Shown here one piece after another: positions 1-8,817 of a stretch of 64,000 bases of DNA (within the stretch, counting starts at the first letter, position 1; the number at the start of each line of letters is the position of its first letter). The DNA comes from VRUE01 sp963720805 (GTDB lineage: Bacteria > Actinomycetota > Thermoleophilia > Solirubrobacterales > 70-9), in contig CAVRGT010000013.1 of NCBI GenBank assembly GCA_963720805.1, positions 68,521 through 132,520 of the forward strand, in the 5' to 3' direction. The position numbers and the translations under genes are program-made. Under the pieces are notes generated by a model. It did no database searches. It had not been told where the DNA came from and worked only from the letters and a program-made list of their open reading frames with translations.

Positions 1-175
1 CGAGCTCGGCGAGCCGGTGCACGGGCTCGCATGGAGATCGGCCCGGAGCCCGGGCGGTCGCAACACCGTCCTCTTCTTCGACCAGAGCAGATGCGTCGAG
101 AGCGGGCAGCGACCGCCCGGCACGGAGGGCCCCGTGGTCGAGCTGGTGGGGGTGGAGAGGCAGCGCCTTCCCTGA
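1..175 (+). CDS. C-terminal end of a RES-domain protein (partial, cut by window edge)
   Basis: One frame is open from the left edge to a TGA at 173-175, giving about 57 residues. The stretch LAWRSAR followed about ten residues later by NTVLFFD resembles the end of the RES fold, where an aromatic-x-S-x-R element precedes a strand ending in LF. RES proteins are NAD+-consuming toxins of RES-Xre toxin-antitoxin pairs; an Xre partner would lie upstream, outside the window. Too little is visible to judge catalytic residues. Assignment rests on this short motif and on the toxin-rich neighbourhood. Confidence 0.4.
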   Translation, partial: ELGEPVHGLAWRSARSPGGRNTVLFFDQSRCVESGQRPPGTEGPVVELVGVERQRLP

Positions 176-192
176 GACCGGCTGCCTGGCGA

Positions 193-369
193 TCAGGCTC
201 GCCGGATGATCCCGCTCAGGATCACGGCGCCCCCGCCGAGCAGGGCAACCGCCGGGATCGAGACCCCGAGCGCGCGTGCGGCATTCGCATTCGCCCGCTG
301 GGCGAGAAGCGCAAGCCCCACCGCCAAAGAGAGGGCAATCACCGGGTTGTCGAGCTGATTCCTGTTCAT
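193..369 (-). CDS. Small two-helix membrane protein, unknown function
   Basis: A 58-residue frame on the minus strand starts with ATG at 367-369 behind a good ribosome-binding site (AAAGGA, about 8 nt upstream). It has a hydrophobic segment (residues about 10-25, VIALSLAVGLALLA), a short polar turn, and a second hydrophobic segment (about 36-53, VSIPAVALLGGGAVILSGI), ending in two arginines. This is a helical hairpin with no recognisable family. It is divergent from the following HTH gene, with about 100 nt between them. The binding site and consistent hydrophobicity argue that it is real. Confidence 0.55.
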   Translation of the reverse strand: MNRNQLDNPVIALSLAVGLALLAQRANANAARALGVSIPAVALLGGGAVILSGIIRRA

Positions 370-469
370 CTCTAATTCCTTTCGCGCCGTCGTGGCGCAA
401 TCGAGTGCTTCACGAGGCTAGGAAGCGGCAACCAGATCCCACGCACCTTCCCGCGTAGCCTGTAAATGG

Positions 470-1663
470 ATGGGAGCAGAGCCAGATCTGCGCGATTGGG
501 AATCCCGCGAAAGCCTTCTGGCCGCCGCCGCTGACTACCGGCTGACGGGCACCCGCCTGTCCCGTCTGCACCGGTCGGGCTTGATCCCGCGGCCGCGGAC
601 CCGATCCCTTGGCCGCGGACGAGGGAGGCAGTCCCTCTATCCCCCCGGAACGAGGACCCGCCTTCTGCGCGTGCTCGCGGTGGGGCAAGAGGTGCGGAGC
701 TTCGCCGATCTCGCCTGGCGGCTGTGGTGGGAGGACGGCGGCGAGGTTCCCGAGGCGGTGCGCGCGCGGCTGCGTCGGGTCGCCGGGGAATGGGAGGCCT
801 ACCGGGAAGAGCTGGCCGGGCTCCTCGCCGGAGAGGACGCAGAGGAGAAGAAGGCGGAGGGCAAGATGGAATCCGTTTACCGGGAGCTGGAACGCGATCG
901 TCTGCCGCTCCGCCTGGGAGGGATGCGGAGGAACGTCGGGCCCGCGGGTTTCGCCTCCGTATTCCGGGTTCTCGCCGAGGTCTTCAGCGGCCGCTTCGCC
1001 GGCTACGGGGAGACGGAGGATGAAGAGGAGGCCGGCCGTGAGGAGCTCGTTGAGCGGGCATTCGGGATCGACCACGCCCGATCCGAGCCCCTGGCCGATG
1101 GCGAACCGTGGTTCGAGGGGAGCTCGGAGGAGGACATGCTGAGCCTCTCCGCCCTCGTCGACGATTGCTCGCTGAGCGAGCTCGTCGAAGCCGACGAGGC
1201 CGATCTCAACGCTGCCCGGGAAGAGCTGCATGCCTTCGTCGACAACGTCCTGACCGTGACCTCCGTCGTCTCGAAGACCCTTGGCTCGGCTGCCGGGCTG
1301 GGGACGGCAACCGCGGTCTTTCGCGACATGCGAGCTGGGGAGCAGGTGACCCTTTTGATCTTCTGGCTGATGCTCCGAACCGCTGAGCGGCTTCGAGAGG
1401 AGATGTCCTCCCAGGTCGCCGTCCACGGGGAAGCGGACGCGCTGCGGATCCTCCACGAGGGCCTAGTCGAATGGCGGGAGGAGATACCAGCGTATGCCGA
1501 GGTCTTTTCCGACGAGTCGCTGGCCGCGGCCCTGCGGGATCCCGGACACCAGGCGCAGCGGGACGAGGAGTTGAGGCGCCTTTACCTGGACTATGGGCCG
1601 GAAGTGGACCGCTTTGTCGATTGCCGCCCTGAGCTCCGCCGGGCGATAGCCCGCTTCGAATAG
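470..1663 (+). CDS. MerR-like helix-turn-helix protein, unknown function
   Basis: 397 residues. Residues about 20-70 (RLTGTRLSRLHRSGLIPRP, then a basic loop and LYPPGTRTRLLRV) look like a MerR-type winged HTH: a recognition helix before a GLIPRP turn and a wing. The rest is acidic and helical with no family recognised, including a charged segment near residues 125-150 and a hydrophobic patch around 300 (VTLLIFWLMLR). It could be a DNA-binding regulator with a large C-terminal sensor. The ATG at 470 is the longest start; no strong ribosome-binding site is visible. It is convergent with the next gene, 12 nt apart. Confidence 0.55.
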   Translation: MGAEPDLRDWESRESLLAAAADYRLTGTRLSRLHRSGLIPRPRTRSLGRGRGRQSLYPPGTRTRLLRVLAVGQEVRSFADLAWRLWWEDGGEVPEAVRARLRRVAGEWEAYREELAGLLAGEDAEEKKAEGKMESVYRELERDRLPLRLGGMRRNVGPAGFASVFRVLAEVFSGRFAGYGETEDEEEAGREELVERAFGIDHARSEPLADGEPWFEGSSEEDMLSLSALVDDCSLSELVEADEADLNAAREELHAFVDNVLTVTSVVSKTLGSAAGLGTATAVFRDMRAGEQVTLLIFWLMLRTAERLREEMSSQVAVHGEADALRILHEGLVEWREEIPAYAEVFSDESLAAALRDPGHQAQRDEELRRLYLDYGPEVDRFVDCRPELRRAIARFE

Positions 1664-1675
1664 GGAGTGGCCAGC

Positions 1676-2617
1676 TCAACGCTGGCGCCGAGCGCTGACG
1701 GTGGTCGGCGGCGGGGTTCGGCAGGTCTTCGATGCGGCCAGGTCGCGCAGGCGCAGAAGCGGCTCCGGGCTGCGCGCGATCAGCCAGCGATCGGACCAGT
1801 GCCAGGCCCGCAGATTGATCTGGTCGATCTCGTTGAGGGTGAGGGCGTCGACCCGCTCGGCGGCGCGGATCTCCAAGCAGGTCGCGGGGTCGAGGGGCAG
1901 GGTGATCTGCCTCGGCAGCTCCTCTTGGCGCCAGATCGGCCGGGCGGGGTTGTAGGCCCCGCTGTAGGTGACGGGATGATCGCCGAGGACGAACGCGTCC
2001 GGATCGCTCAACAGGGTGTTCCACTTGCCATCGTCCCGCAGCCGAGGGCCGAACTCGTCGTGCATGACTAGGTCGAGCATGTGCTTGAGGACCGTGGTGG
2101 TGTCGGGGTGCAGGAGGGGGTGTTCCATACCGGTGGCGATCGCGGCCGACGCCGTCGCCAGCCTCATCACTTCCTCGCCATCCGGCGTTCGTCCCTTGCG
2201 TTCCATCCAGAACGGGACCAGTCCACCCGGTTCCCCTGCCGCCTGCCGCAGCTGGGCGACATGGTCATCCGCTACGGCCGCCTGGCCTTGGGGGGTGCGA
2301 AGGAGCTGGAAGAACAGCCAGGGGATGACCGAACCTGCGAGCTTGGGGTCGCCGGCCAGGAGCCTGTCGATCCCGGCTTTTGCGTCGTCCTCAACATCGG
2401 AGAGAACTTCCTCGATCAGGAGGTTCCGTTCCTCGTCTTCGCGGTCCCGGTTGAGGGTGTAGAAGTGCCCGATGACAGTGACCTCGTTGACGTGGGCACG
2501 CCAGGGTTCCGATTGCCGGTGTCTGTCGAGCACGTAGACGTGGTCGCTGCCGGGGCCGTCCTCCCACCGGCGAAGGTGCATTTTTGGCACGTAGTGATGG
2601 CGTTTGGGATCAGACAT
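1676..2617 (-). CDS. DUF4238 domain protein
   Basis: 313 residues from the chosen ATG at 2615-2617. The protein opens with MSDPKRHHYVPKMHLRRW, the hallmark HHYVPxxxLRxW/F start of DUF4238. The open frame continues 18 codons upstream, but the family signature begins right at this methionine, so the shorter start is preferred. Later segments typical of the family are visible: a long helical middle and a WNTLLSDPDAFVLGDHPV stretch followed by PLDP, like the 'set aside for crops' middle of known members. DUF4238 proteins have no established biochemical role and occur scattered in accessory regions. The gene lies convergent to the MerR-like gene and divergent from the Fic locus. Confidence 0.75.
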   Translation of the reverse strand: MSDPKRHHYVPKMHLRRWEDGPGSDHVYVLDRHRQSEPWRAHVNEVTVIGHFYTLNRDREDEERNLLIEEVLSDVEDDAKAGIDRLLAGDPKLAGSVIPWLFFQLLRTPQGQAAVADDHVAQLRQAAGEPGGLVPFWMERKGRTPDGEEVMRLATASAAIATGMEHPLLHPDTTTVLKHMLDLVMHDEFGPRLRDDGKWNTLLSDPDAFVLGDHPVTYSGAYNPARPIWRQEELPRQITLPLDPATCLEIRAAERVDALTLNEIDQINLRAWHWSDRWLIARSPEPLLRLRDLAASKTCRTPPPTTVSARRQR

Positions 2618-3265
2618 CGTTCCACTGATGAGGGTAGATCCTCGATGGCCCGCTGTTAGGGATCCCCGCAAGGTCTCCGGTGCGTTAGTCGGCAGTGACA
2701 GAGCGCCGCCGGGTCATCCGACTTAGCGTGGAAGTGCCCTATTGCCGCTATCGCGAACCCGAGCCGTTCATCGAGCGAGGCGAGCGGCGGTCGCGCCCGC
2801 GGTGGGCTCATCTTCACGACCTACATTCGCTTCGGTCCCAAGGACTCTGAACCCTGTAATGCGTTGGCTCAACGCTCTTCCTTATGAAATGGATCCGCAT
2901 TGGAGAGAAGTCGAAGCCGCTATTCGACGACAGTACGTCTCCGCCGAGTCGTCGACAGCTGCCCTAACTCGTCGCGGCAACCGGTCGATTGACGGTCTCA
3001 TCCCGGTCACATCGCCGCCGCGGTCCCGTTCCCCACGCGGAGGACCCTCCTCCTTTCAATCCGATGGCTTAGAAGGGCTCTTGCGCGAGGATTCCTGTCT
3101 CGAATGCTGGGCGCTGGGCCTTTTGTAAGGCTCACGGAGTTCTTGCGTTCCGCTCGCCTAGTGACTGCCGCAGTGCTTGTCGCTACGTTTACGGCAAGGA
3201 TTGGCTTGAAGTTTGCCCGATGGCTACCGGCTCAATTCCAGGGAATTCTTCTGCAGGCACAAGAC
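2618..3265. other. Gene-poor stretch with a diverged att-like repeat
   Basis: About 650 nt with no convincing gene. A 128-codon frame at 2742-3128 has no recognisable protein signature and runs straight through the att-like repeat at 2999-3065, so it is probably not coding. A GTG-started 49-codon frame near 2696 is equally unsupported. The stretch probably holds decayed remnants left by integration events and the upstream region of the Fic gene. Confidence 0.5.
2999..3065 (+). repeat. Diverged third copy of the att-like upstream flank
   Basis: Aligned without gaps to 4518-4582, this segment matches at 51 of 65 positions by my hand count, including CATCCCGGTC at the start and CCTTTCAA near the end. 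It lacks the intact tRNA T-arm and acceptor part seen at 4565-4615 and 9270-9320. With the copy at 4518-4615 it brackets the Fic gene, as would be left by an older integration at the same kind of site. Confidence 0.55.
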
Positions 3266-3317
3266 AACTTGCGTCTCCCATAGCTAGACGCAAGTTTTAG
3301 CCGATATATTTGCGTCT
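3266..3317 (+). promoter_or_regulatory. Operator-like inverted repeat and leaderless promoter of the Fic gene
   Basis: A perfect 11-nt inverted repeat (AACTTGCGTCT at 3266-3276 and its complement at 3286-3296, 9-nt spacer) sits just before the gene, and a third half-site TTGCGTCT lies at 3310-3317 directly against the GTG start. A -10-like TATATT (3305-3310) ends 7 nt before the start, so the mRNA is probably leaderless. The repeat overlaps the expected -35 area, consistent with repression. The C-terminal winged helix of the encoded Fic protein makes autoregulation plausible, but that is inference. Confidence 0.55.
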
Positions 3318-4496
3318 GTGGATACGACCACGCTTGAGCAAAGCCCTATTGGCAACCTAATCCCCATTCTTGGGCCGGATCCGGTCACCCACGAGGTGGT
3401 CGAGGGCAGAGCTTTCTTGCCCGATCCGTTGCCACGAGAAATCGTGCTGTCAACGAAGACCTGGAACGTCGTCAACTCGGCCACCGCGGCGCTGGCTCGG
3501 CTCGACGGCGCTGCAAGGCGTATCCCTGAGCCCTCGCTCCTTCGTCGGCCTACTCTGCGCCGTGAGGCACAGAGTACGAGCGCGCTGGAGGGGACGTACG
3601 CTCCGTTCGCTGATGTTCTCGCCGCGGAGGGCGACGATCCGAAGCAGCTCTCTGCTGAGTTGGTAGAGGTCCTCAACTTCGAGCGGATGGCTGAGCTTGC
3701 CTTCTCCTGGCCTGAGGATCGCGCACTCACGATCGGCATGTTGGGTGATTTGCAGAAGACACTCGTCCGCGACACTGCCGGCGAGCTATCCGATGCCGGG
3801 GGGCTTCGCGACCGAATCGTTGTCATTGGCGCCCCTGGCGCCGGGTTTGATGAGGCGCGATTCGTGCCCCCGCCCCCGGGAGACCAGTTGCGCGGTGGCG
3901 TCGAGGAGTTGCTCGCATGGATCGCTTCGCCTCCTGAACTGCCGACAGTCGTTCTCGCGGCGCTTGGTCACTACCAGTTTGAGTCGCTCCATCCGTACTC
4001 CGACGGGAACGGGAGGCTAGGTCGCCTATTGGTGATCGTTCAGCTCTTGCGGGGTGCGGTAATCCAAGAGCCGCTCCTCGTTGTCTCTCCATGGTTTGAG
4101 AGACGCCGCGACCGCTATCAAGACGAACTCATGCGCCTCAGCTGCGATGGGGACTGGGATCGGTGGGTCAGCTTCTTTGCCGAGGGAGTTGCGGCATCAG
4201 CCCTTGACTCTCAGCAGAAAGTCGAGGGCCTGGTTGCCCTGCAGGAGCAGTTGCGCCGTCGGGTGCAAGATGCGAACAAGCGGGGCTCTGCCGAGCAGCT
4301 GGCTGCGGACCTGGTTGGTCGCCCTTACGTCGATCGGCCCTGGGTGGCCAAGCGCCTTGGCCTGTCGGGCCAGGGCGCTCAAAATGCAATCAACACTCTC
4401 GTGTCGCTGGGTATCTTGGAGCCCGCCCCCGTTCGTTTCGCAAGAAACGCCCGCCTCTACGTAGCCCCAGAGGTTGTGCAGATCATTTCGTCGTGA
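3318..4496 (+). CDS. Class II Fic domain protein with C-terminal winged HTH
   Basis: 392 residues. The Fic active-site motif is intact: HPYSDGNGRLGR at residues 225-236, with catalytic His225, the Asp229 metal ligand and the phosphate-binding Asn/Arg. The inhibitory helix motif (S/T)xxxE(G/N) is present at the N-terminal side as TSALEG (residues 87-92), which defines class II self-inhibited Fic enzymes. Such proteins transfer AMP (or another nucleotide monophosphate) to hydroxyl side chains of targets. The last ~70 residues (DRPWVAKRLGLSGQGAQNAI) form a winged-helix-like domain common in this Fic subtype. GTG start at 3318, probably leaderless. Target unknown. It stands alone between two att-like repeats. 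Confidence 0.9.
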   Translation: MDTTTLEQSPIGNLIPILGPDPVTHEVVEGRAFLPDPLPREIVLSTKTWNVVNSATAALARLDGAARRIPEPSLLRRPTLRREAQSTSALEGTYAPFADVLAAEGDDPKQLSAELVEVLNFERMAELAFSWPEDRALTIGMLGDLQKTLVRDTAGELSDAGGLRDRIVVIGAPGAGFDEARFVPPPPGDQLRGGVEELLAWIASPPELPTVVLAALGHYQFESLHPYSDGNGRLGRLLVIVQLLRGAVIQEPLLVVSPWFERRRDRYQDELMRLSCDGDWDRWVSFFAEGVAASALDSQQKVEGLVALQEQLRRRVQDANKRGSAEQLAADLVGRPYVDRPWVAKRLGLSGQGAQNAINTLVSLGILEPAPVRFARNARLYVAPEVVQIISS

Positions 4497-4564
4497 GGGT
4501 GGTGCCAAGCCGAGTCGCATCCCGGTCGCATCACCCCCGCAATCCCGCTCCCCATGCGACCCAC

Positions 4565-4615
4565 CCTCAGCCTTTCAAGCCGGAGGTCGAGAGTTCGATT
4601 CTCTCCGGGCGCATT
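4565..4615 (+). repeat. Att-like direct repeat, copy A (tRNA 3' end)
   Basis: This 51-nt copy is identical to 9270-9320 except at one base. It contains a complete tRNA T-arm (GAGAG, TTCGATT, CTCTC), the 3' acceptor strand CGGGCGC with discriminator A, and a preceding stretch resembling an anticodon loop and 3' anticodon stem (CTTTCAA, GCCGG). No 5' half of a tRNA is present. A tRNA 3' end without its 5' half is what tyrosine-recombinase integration leaves at the distal end of an island. The left flank from 4518 also matches the diverged copy at 2999. Confidence 0.75.
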
Positions 4616-4714
4616 CCGGTCTGTGCCGCTTTGCGTTGTAAACCCTGATCTGGGTGGGCATTCGAGGAAGATGCGGCTCCTCGCACTCGTGACCCCCCTG
4701 GATATCGTGGCCCC

Positions 4715-7700
4715 GTGCAGGGGAAGGTCATCGAGTTCTGGCGAGCAGTCGAGATGTTCAGTCCGCCCGCGACCCCGGACGTCAGCGCGTCGCGGCTGGT
4801 GTTCGACGCAACGCCCGATGGGCCCCTGCCATGGCAGCCCGGCCACTCGCTCCGACGCCGGCGGCTGAAGAAGCATCAGACGTGGCGACACACCGTCTAC
4901 CTCGGAACGTATCCCCGCGAGGCGGTGTTCGCGGCCCTGAAGCCCGTATTTCAGGCCGAGGCCGAGAGCTTCGAGGAGCGACCGTCGGGCGCCAGCGCCC
5001 TGCTCGCCTTCGTGGTTTCCGACAAGGGCATCTTGCTGGAGGACTCAGCGGTGCTCTCCGCCTGCGCCTGGGCCACGGCCCGGGCCCTCGATCCCGGTCC
5101 GGGGTCGGCGGACTGGCTCGACGGCTTCGGCGACCTGGAAGTGGAGTTCGCGGCGCAGCTCGAGCAGATGTGCCTTGGTGAGAAGGACGAGGAACCGATG
5201 GTGTTCGAGTGGGCCGCGCTCGCCGAGTGCCGCGCGGCGGCCGCCGAGGCGCTCGGAGTCGATGGGGTGCTTCCGGTTGAGGGCATCCGGGTTCGCAGCG
5301 ACATCGTCGCGAGGCGGAGCGCCGACGTGGTCGACCAGGACTTCCTCAACAGCTTCATCGCCGACGATCTCGCTCGCGTTGCCGTTGCCGCCGGTCGAGG
5401 AGGGATCGGATCCGCGCTTCGCAATTACCTGCGACCGAGCGCCGAGATCGACGTCCGCGACCGGGTCGACGTGCGCACTCGACTCGAGGAGGTCCGTCGC
5501 GCCACAGATCCCGATCGCGTCCCTCTTGGTCGCTGGCCCGCCGGCCCGGACCGACCGCTCGCGCTCGGGCAGCAGCTCGCTGTCAACGAGGCCGTGGCGT
5601 TGCCGCATTCCGACGGCCATCTGTTCGCCGTCAACGGGCCGCCGGGGACGGGCAAGACGACGATGCTGCGCGACCTGATTGCGGGCGTCGTCACCGAACG
5701 CGCAGAACGCCTGGCGGCACTGGCCGATCCAGCCGACGCGTTCCTCGGTGAGCCTCACCGCTGGAAGACGACGGGCTACCAGCGCATCGTCCATCGCCTC
5801 CGGCCCGAGCTCACGGGCTTTGAGATGGTGCTCGCCTCGAGCAACAACGGCGCGGTCGAGAATGTCACGCTCGAGATCCCCTCCGGCGAGGCGATCGACT
5901 CGGCCTGGCACGAGCTGGCGCGGGACGTCGACTACTTCCCGGAGCTCGCCGAGAGGGCGATGAGAGTCGCCCGGCGCCCCGACGCGGACGCCGCGCCCCA
6001 GGCCGATGAGTCGGCCTGGGGACTCGTTGCCGCCAGGCTCGGCAACAGCAAAAACCGGAAGGGCTTCGTCAACGCCGTCTGGTGGCCCGATAGTCGGCCG
6101 ACCGCCGAGGATCGCCCCCCGCCACCCACAGCGCTACGCGATCTGCTCAAAGCATGGGAGGTTCTCCCCGAGGGTGTCTCCTGGGCGGAGGCCGTGGCGG
6201 CGTTTGAGCGAGCGCGCGATCGGGCGGCGGCGATTCGGGACGAGCGCCTGCGGGCGCGCGAGGCGCTTGACCGTATCGCCGGGCTGGAAGCGGAGCTCGA
6301 GCCGGCCCGTGAGGCCGAGCGGGCGACCGGCGAGCGGGTTGAGGCCTCGCGCCGGCGCCGCGAGGGACTGGAAGGGGCGTTGCGGACACACGAGGAAGAG
6401 CGGGAACGACGGGTTCAAGCGCGCGAGGACGTGCGCCAGCGTCGCCCCTGGGCCCTCAGGCTGTGGGCACGGGCTGAATGGCGCGACCACGACCGCCAGC
6501 TGGCCGCCGATGTCGCCGCGGTCGACGCGCAGCTGCGGGAGACCCGCGAGAAGCTCGGCCCACTCGAAGAGGAGGTGCACGCTCACGCCGATGCCGCAGC
6601 CACGGTCACGGCCCTTAAGCGCTCCCTCGAGGAGTGCGACGAAGACCTCTCTCGCTACCGCGAGCAGGCCGGCGCCAAGCTGCCGGACGGTGAGTGGCTC
6701 GGGAATCGGGAAGAGCGAGAGAGTCAGGCGCCGTGGAGCGACGGCGAGTGGAACCACGCCCGCACGGAGCTGTTCCTGGCGGCGCTGAGCCTGCACCGGG
6801 CGTTCCTTGTTCACGCCGCGGGCCCGATGCGCGAAAGTCTCGACGGGGCGATGGACATCCTCTCCGGCAGGGCTCCATCGGACCTTGCGCAGGACGCAGC
6901 GCTCGCCGCCTGGCAGGCACTCTTCCTGCTCGTTCCCGTCGTCTCGACGACCTTCGCCTCCGTCTCGCGCCTGTTCAGGTCGCTTGGCCCCGAGGCACTC
7001 GGCTGGCTGCTCGTCGATGAGGCCGGCCAGGCCACCCCGCAGAACGCGGTCGGTGCGCTGTGGCGCTGCAGGCGCGCGGTCGTCGTCGGCGACCCGCTGC
7101 AGCTGGAGCCGATCACCACGATTCCTTTCAAGGTCGAGCAGGCGATCCGCGGGCACTGCGGGGTGGATGAGGAGTGGCTGACGGGACGCGAGTCGGTTCA
7201 GAGTCTCGCTGATCGCCTCAACCGGCTCGGCACGACGCTGAAGGGAGCCGAGCGGCCGGTATGGGTCGGCTCGCCGTTGAGCGTCCACCGCCGCTGCGAC
7301 GAGCCGATGTTCGGCCTCTCCAACGCGATCGCCTACGACGGGCTGATGATCGACGCCACCGATCCCGCGCTTGCCCAGACCTTCGAGAGCCGCTACCCCG
7401 ACCTCCCGGAGAGCAAATGGATCGACGTCGGCTCGGACGTCGCACAGGGTCATTGGATCCCCGCCGAGGGAGTCGAGGTCGATCGGATCCTCGCCCACCT
7501 CGCCGAAATCAAGTTCGACCTCAAACAGGTGATGGCGATCGGCCCGTTCAGGGATGTCGCGCGAAGGCTCAAAGAACGCGCTCAGAGGCTTGATGGACTG
7601 AAGGCGGGAACGATCCACACCGCCCAGGGCAAGGAGGCCGAGATCGTGATCCTGGTACTCGGCTCCGACCCCGCTCGCGAGGGCGCTCGGACGTGGGCGG

Positions 7701-7843
7701 CGAGCAAACCCAATCTGCTCAACGTCGCGGTCAGCCGCGCCAAGCGCCGGCTGTATGTGATCGGCGACCGAGATGCCTGGATGCGCCACCGCTACTTCGA
7801 CTTGCTCGCTGACGATCTGCCGCACGGTCGACCCCTCAGCTGA
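4715..7843 (+). CDS. Large SF1 (UPF1/DNA2-like) helicase with coiled-coil insertion
   Basis: 1042 residues, GTG start at 4715. Walker A GPPGTGKTT at residues 308-316, Walker B DEAGQ at 768-772, motif V-like HTAQGKEAE from 968 and motif VI NVAVSRAKRR from 1003 place it among superfamily 1B-type DNA/RNA helicases of the UPF1/DNA2/SETX-like group. Between Walker A and B lies a long, Arg/Glu-rich segment (about 490-650) that should form a coiled coil, as in nuclease-like or Schlafen/helicase defence proteins. The first ~290 residues match no domain I recognise and may carry substrate or partner recognition. It is the first gene of the cassette with the GHKL and STAS genes. Helicases of this type are frequent in phage-defence islands, but no specific known system is matched. 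Confidence 0.85.
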   Translation: MQGKVIEFWRAVEMFSPPATPDVSASRLVFDATPDGPLPWQPGHSLRRRRLKKHQTWRHTVYLGTYPREAVFAALKPVFQAEAESFEERPSGASALLAFVVSDKGILLEDSAVLSACAWATARALDPGPGSADWLDGFGDLEVEFAAQLEQMCLGEKDEEPMVFEWAALAECRAAAAEALGVDGVLPVEGIRVRSDIVARRSADVVDQDFLNSFIADDLARVAVAAGRGGIGSALRNYLRPSAEIDVRDRVDVRTRLEEVRRATDPDRVPLGRWPAGPDRPLALGQQLAVNEAVALPHSDGHLFAVNGPPGTGKTTMLRDLIAGVVTERAERLAALADPADAFLGEPHRWKTTGYQRIVHRLRPELTGFEMVLASSNNGAVENVTLEIPSGEAIDSAWHELARDVDYFPELAERAMRVARRPDADAAPQADESAWGLVAARLGNSKNRKGFVNAVWWPDSRPTAEDRPPPPTALRDLLKAWEVLPEGVSWAEAVAAFERARDRAAAIRDERLRAREALDRIAGLEAELEPAREAERATGERVEASRRRREGLEGALRTHEEERERRVQAREDVRQRRPWALRLWARAEWRDHDRQLAADVAAVDAQLRETREKLGPLEEEVHAHADAAATVTALKRSLEECDEDLSRYREQAGAKLPDGEWLGNREERESQAPWSDGEWNHARTELFLAALSLHRAFLVHAAGPMRESLDGAMDILSGRAPSDLAQDAALAAWQALFLLVPVVSTTFASVSRLFRSLGPEALGWLLVDEAGQATPQNAVGALWRCRRAVVVGDPLQLEPITTIPFKVEQAIRGHCGVDEEWLTGRESVQSLADRLNRLGTTLKGAERPVWVGSPLSVHRRCDEPMFGLSNAIAYDGLMIDATDPALAQTFESRYPDLPESKWIDVGSDVAQGHWIPAEGVEVDRILAHLAEIKFDLKQVMAIGPFRDVARRLKERAQRLDGLKAGTIHTAQGKEAEIVILVLGSDPAREGARTWAASKPNLLNVAVSRAKRRLYVIGDRDAWMRHRYFDLLADDLPHGRPLS

Positions 7844-7941
7844 ATCTCTGACCCGCTTCGACTTCGGCAGCCTGCGCTCGCTTCGCTATGCCAAGGACTG
7901 AGGACTGGCAGGCGAAGTGAAGCTGTTCGAGCAGGGCTTCA

Positions 7942-8781
7942 GTGACGCTGCCGCAGGTCAACTCAGGAGGCGGCGTTCGATCCGAAAGTCGCCCTCCGCG
8001 GGACGCGGATGAGATCACTCTGGACGCCGGCGACCTGGTCGGCTTGCATCCTCTCTTCGCGGTGAGGCTGGCGCTCTGGGTCGAGAGGCAGCAGCAAGCC
8101 GGACGGAGCATTGAAATCAAGGAGCCTCTCGAGGAAGCGACACGCCGCAATTTCCGTGCCTTCCGCCTGGGGAAAGCCATCGACGGCATCGATGGAGCGC
8201 TTGGCGAGGACGACGCCGAGGTGATCCTTCGGCCGACACGCCTGATCGAGCTGACCGAGGTAGACGGGCTCGCCGACCGCTTGCTTCAACCGTTGATCGA
8301 CCACTTCGATGATGTTGCCGTTGTTCGGGACGCTGTCTTGATGGCGATCGGGGAGCTTTGCCAGAACGCGATTGAGCATGGCACCAGTCCTGCCGGGTGT
8401 GTTGTGGCAGCCAGTCGCGGCGAGATCGACGGAATGAGCAAGGTCATGCTCGGCATCGGTGACCGTGGGGTTGGGATTCCCGAACACATTCGCGGAAGCC
8501 ATCCTGAGCTCGTGGTCGACGAGCACGCGATCGGGCGGGCCTTGGAGGAGGGCGTAAGCGGCACCCAGCGCCAGGACCGTGGCTATGGCTTTTCCTGGGT
8601 GTTGAGGGAAACGCTCTCCTCCGCTGCCACTTCGGCTGAGATGTTCATCCGGGCCGGTCAAGGGGCCTTCCGCCGCGAGATCGTCGATGCCCGCGTTAAG
8701 GACCATGGCTGGAAGTCCGCCTCCACGCAGGGGACTTGGATTGCCTGCGAATGGACGACCGTCGGTAGGCCCGATAGGTGA
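7942..8781 (+). CDS. GHKL (HATPase) ATP-binding protein
   Basis: 279 residues, GTG start about 100 nt after the helicase. The Bergerat fold is visible: N box GELCQNAIEHG with Glu138 and Asn142, G1 box GDRGVGIPE from residue 173 with Asp174, and a G2-like QDRGYGFSW near 215. The N-box form ELxxNAxEHG resembles serine kinases and anti-sigma factors of the SpoIIAB/RsbW type more than gyrase. The first ~100 residues are unassigned. It is followed 36 nt later by a STAS-like DUF4325 gene. This pairing recalls the SpoIIAB-SpoIIAA kinase/antagonist logic. Function within the cassette is unknown. Confidence 0.8.
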   Translation: MTLPQVNSGGGVRSESRPPRDADEITLDAGDLVGLHPLFAVRLALWVERQQQAGRSIEIKEPLEEATRRNFRAFRLGKAIDGIDGALGEDDAEVILRPTRLIELTEVDGLADRLLQPLIDHFDDVAVVRDAVLMAIGELCQNAIEHGTSPAGCVVAASRGEIDGMSKVMLGIGDRGVGIPEHIRGSHPELVVDEHAIGRALEEGVSGTQRQDRGYGFSWVLRETLSSAATSAEMFIRAGQGAFRREIVDARVKDHGWKSASTQGTWIACEWTTVGRPDR

Positions 8782-8817
8782 TTGCATGTGTCCGAGCCTT
8801 GACGTAGCCTCGCACTC

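Noticed and set aside
410..1456. 348-codon minus-strand open frame
   Set aside because: Antisense to the MerR-like gene; composition is that of a shadow frame and it lacks a ribosome-binding site.
2742..3128. 128-codon frame upstream of the Fic gene
   Set aside because: It crosses the att-like repeat, has no ribosome-binding site or family features, and changes character at the repeat.
4565..4615. A complete tRNA gene
   Set aside because: Only the 3' half is present; no D-arm or 5' acceptor strand can be found upstream.
6134..7825. 563-codon minus-strand open frame
   Set aside because: Antisense to the helicase, which has all its motifs on the plus strand.
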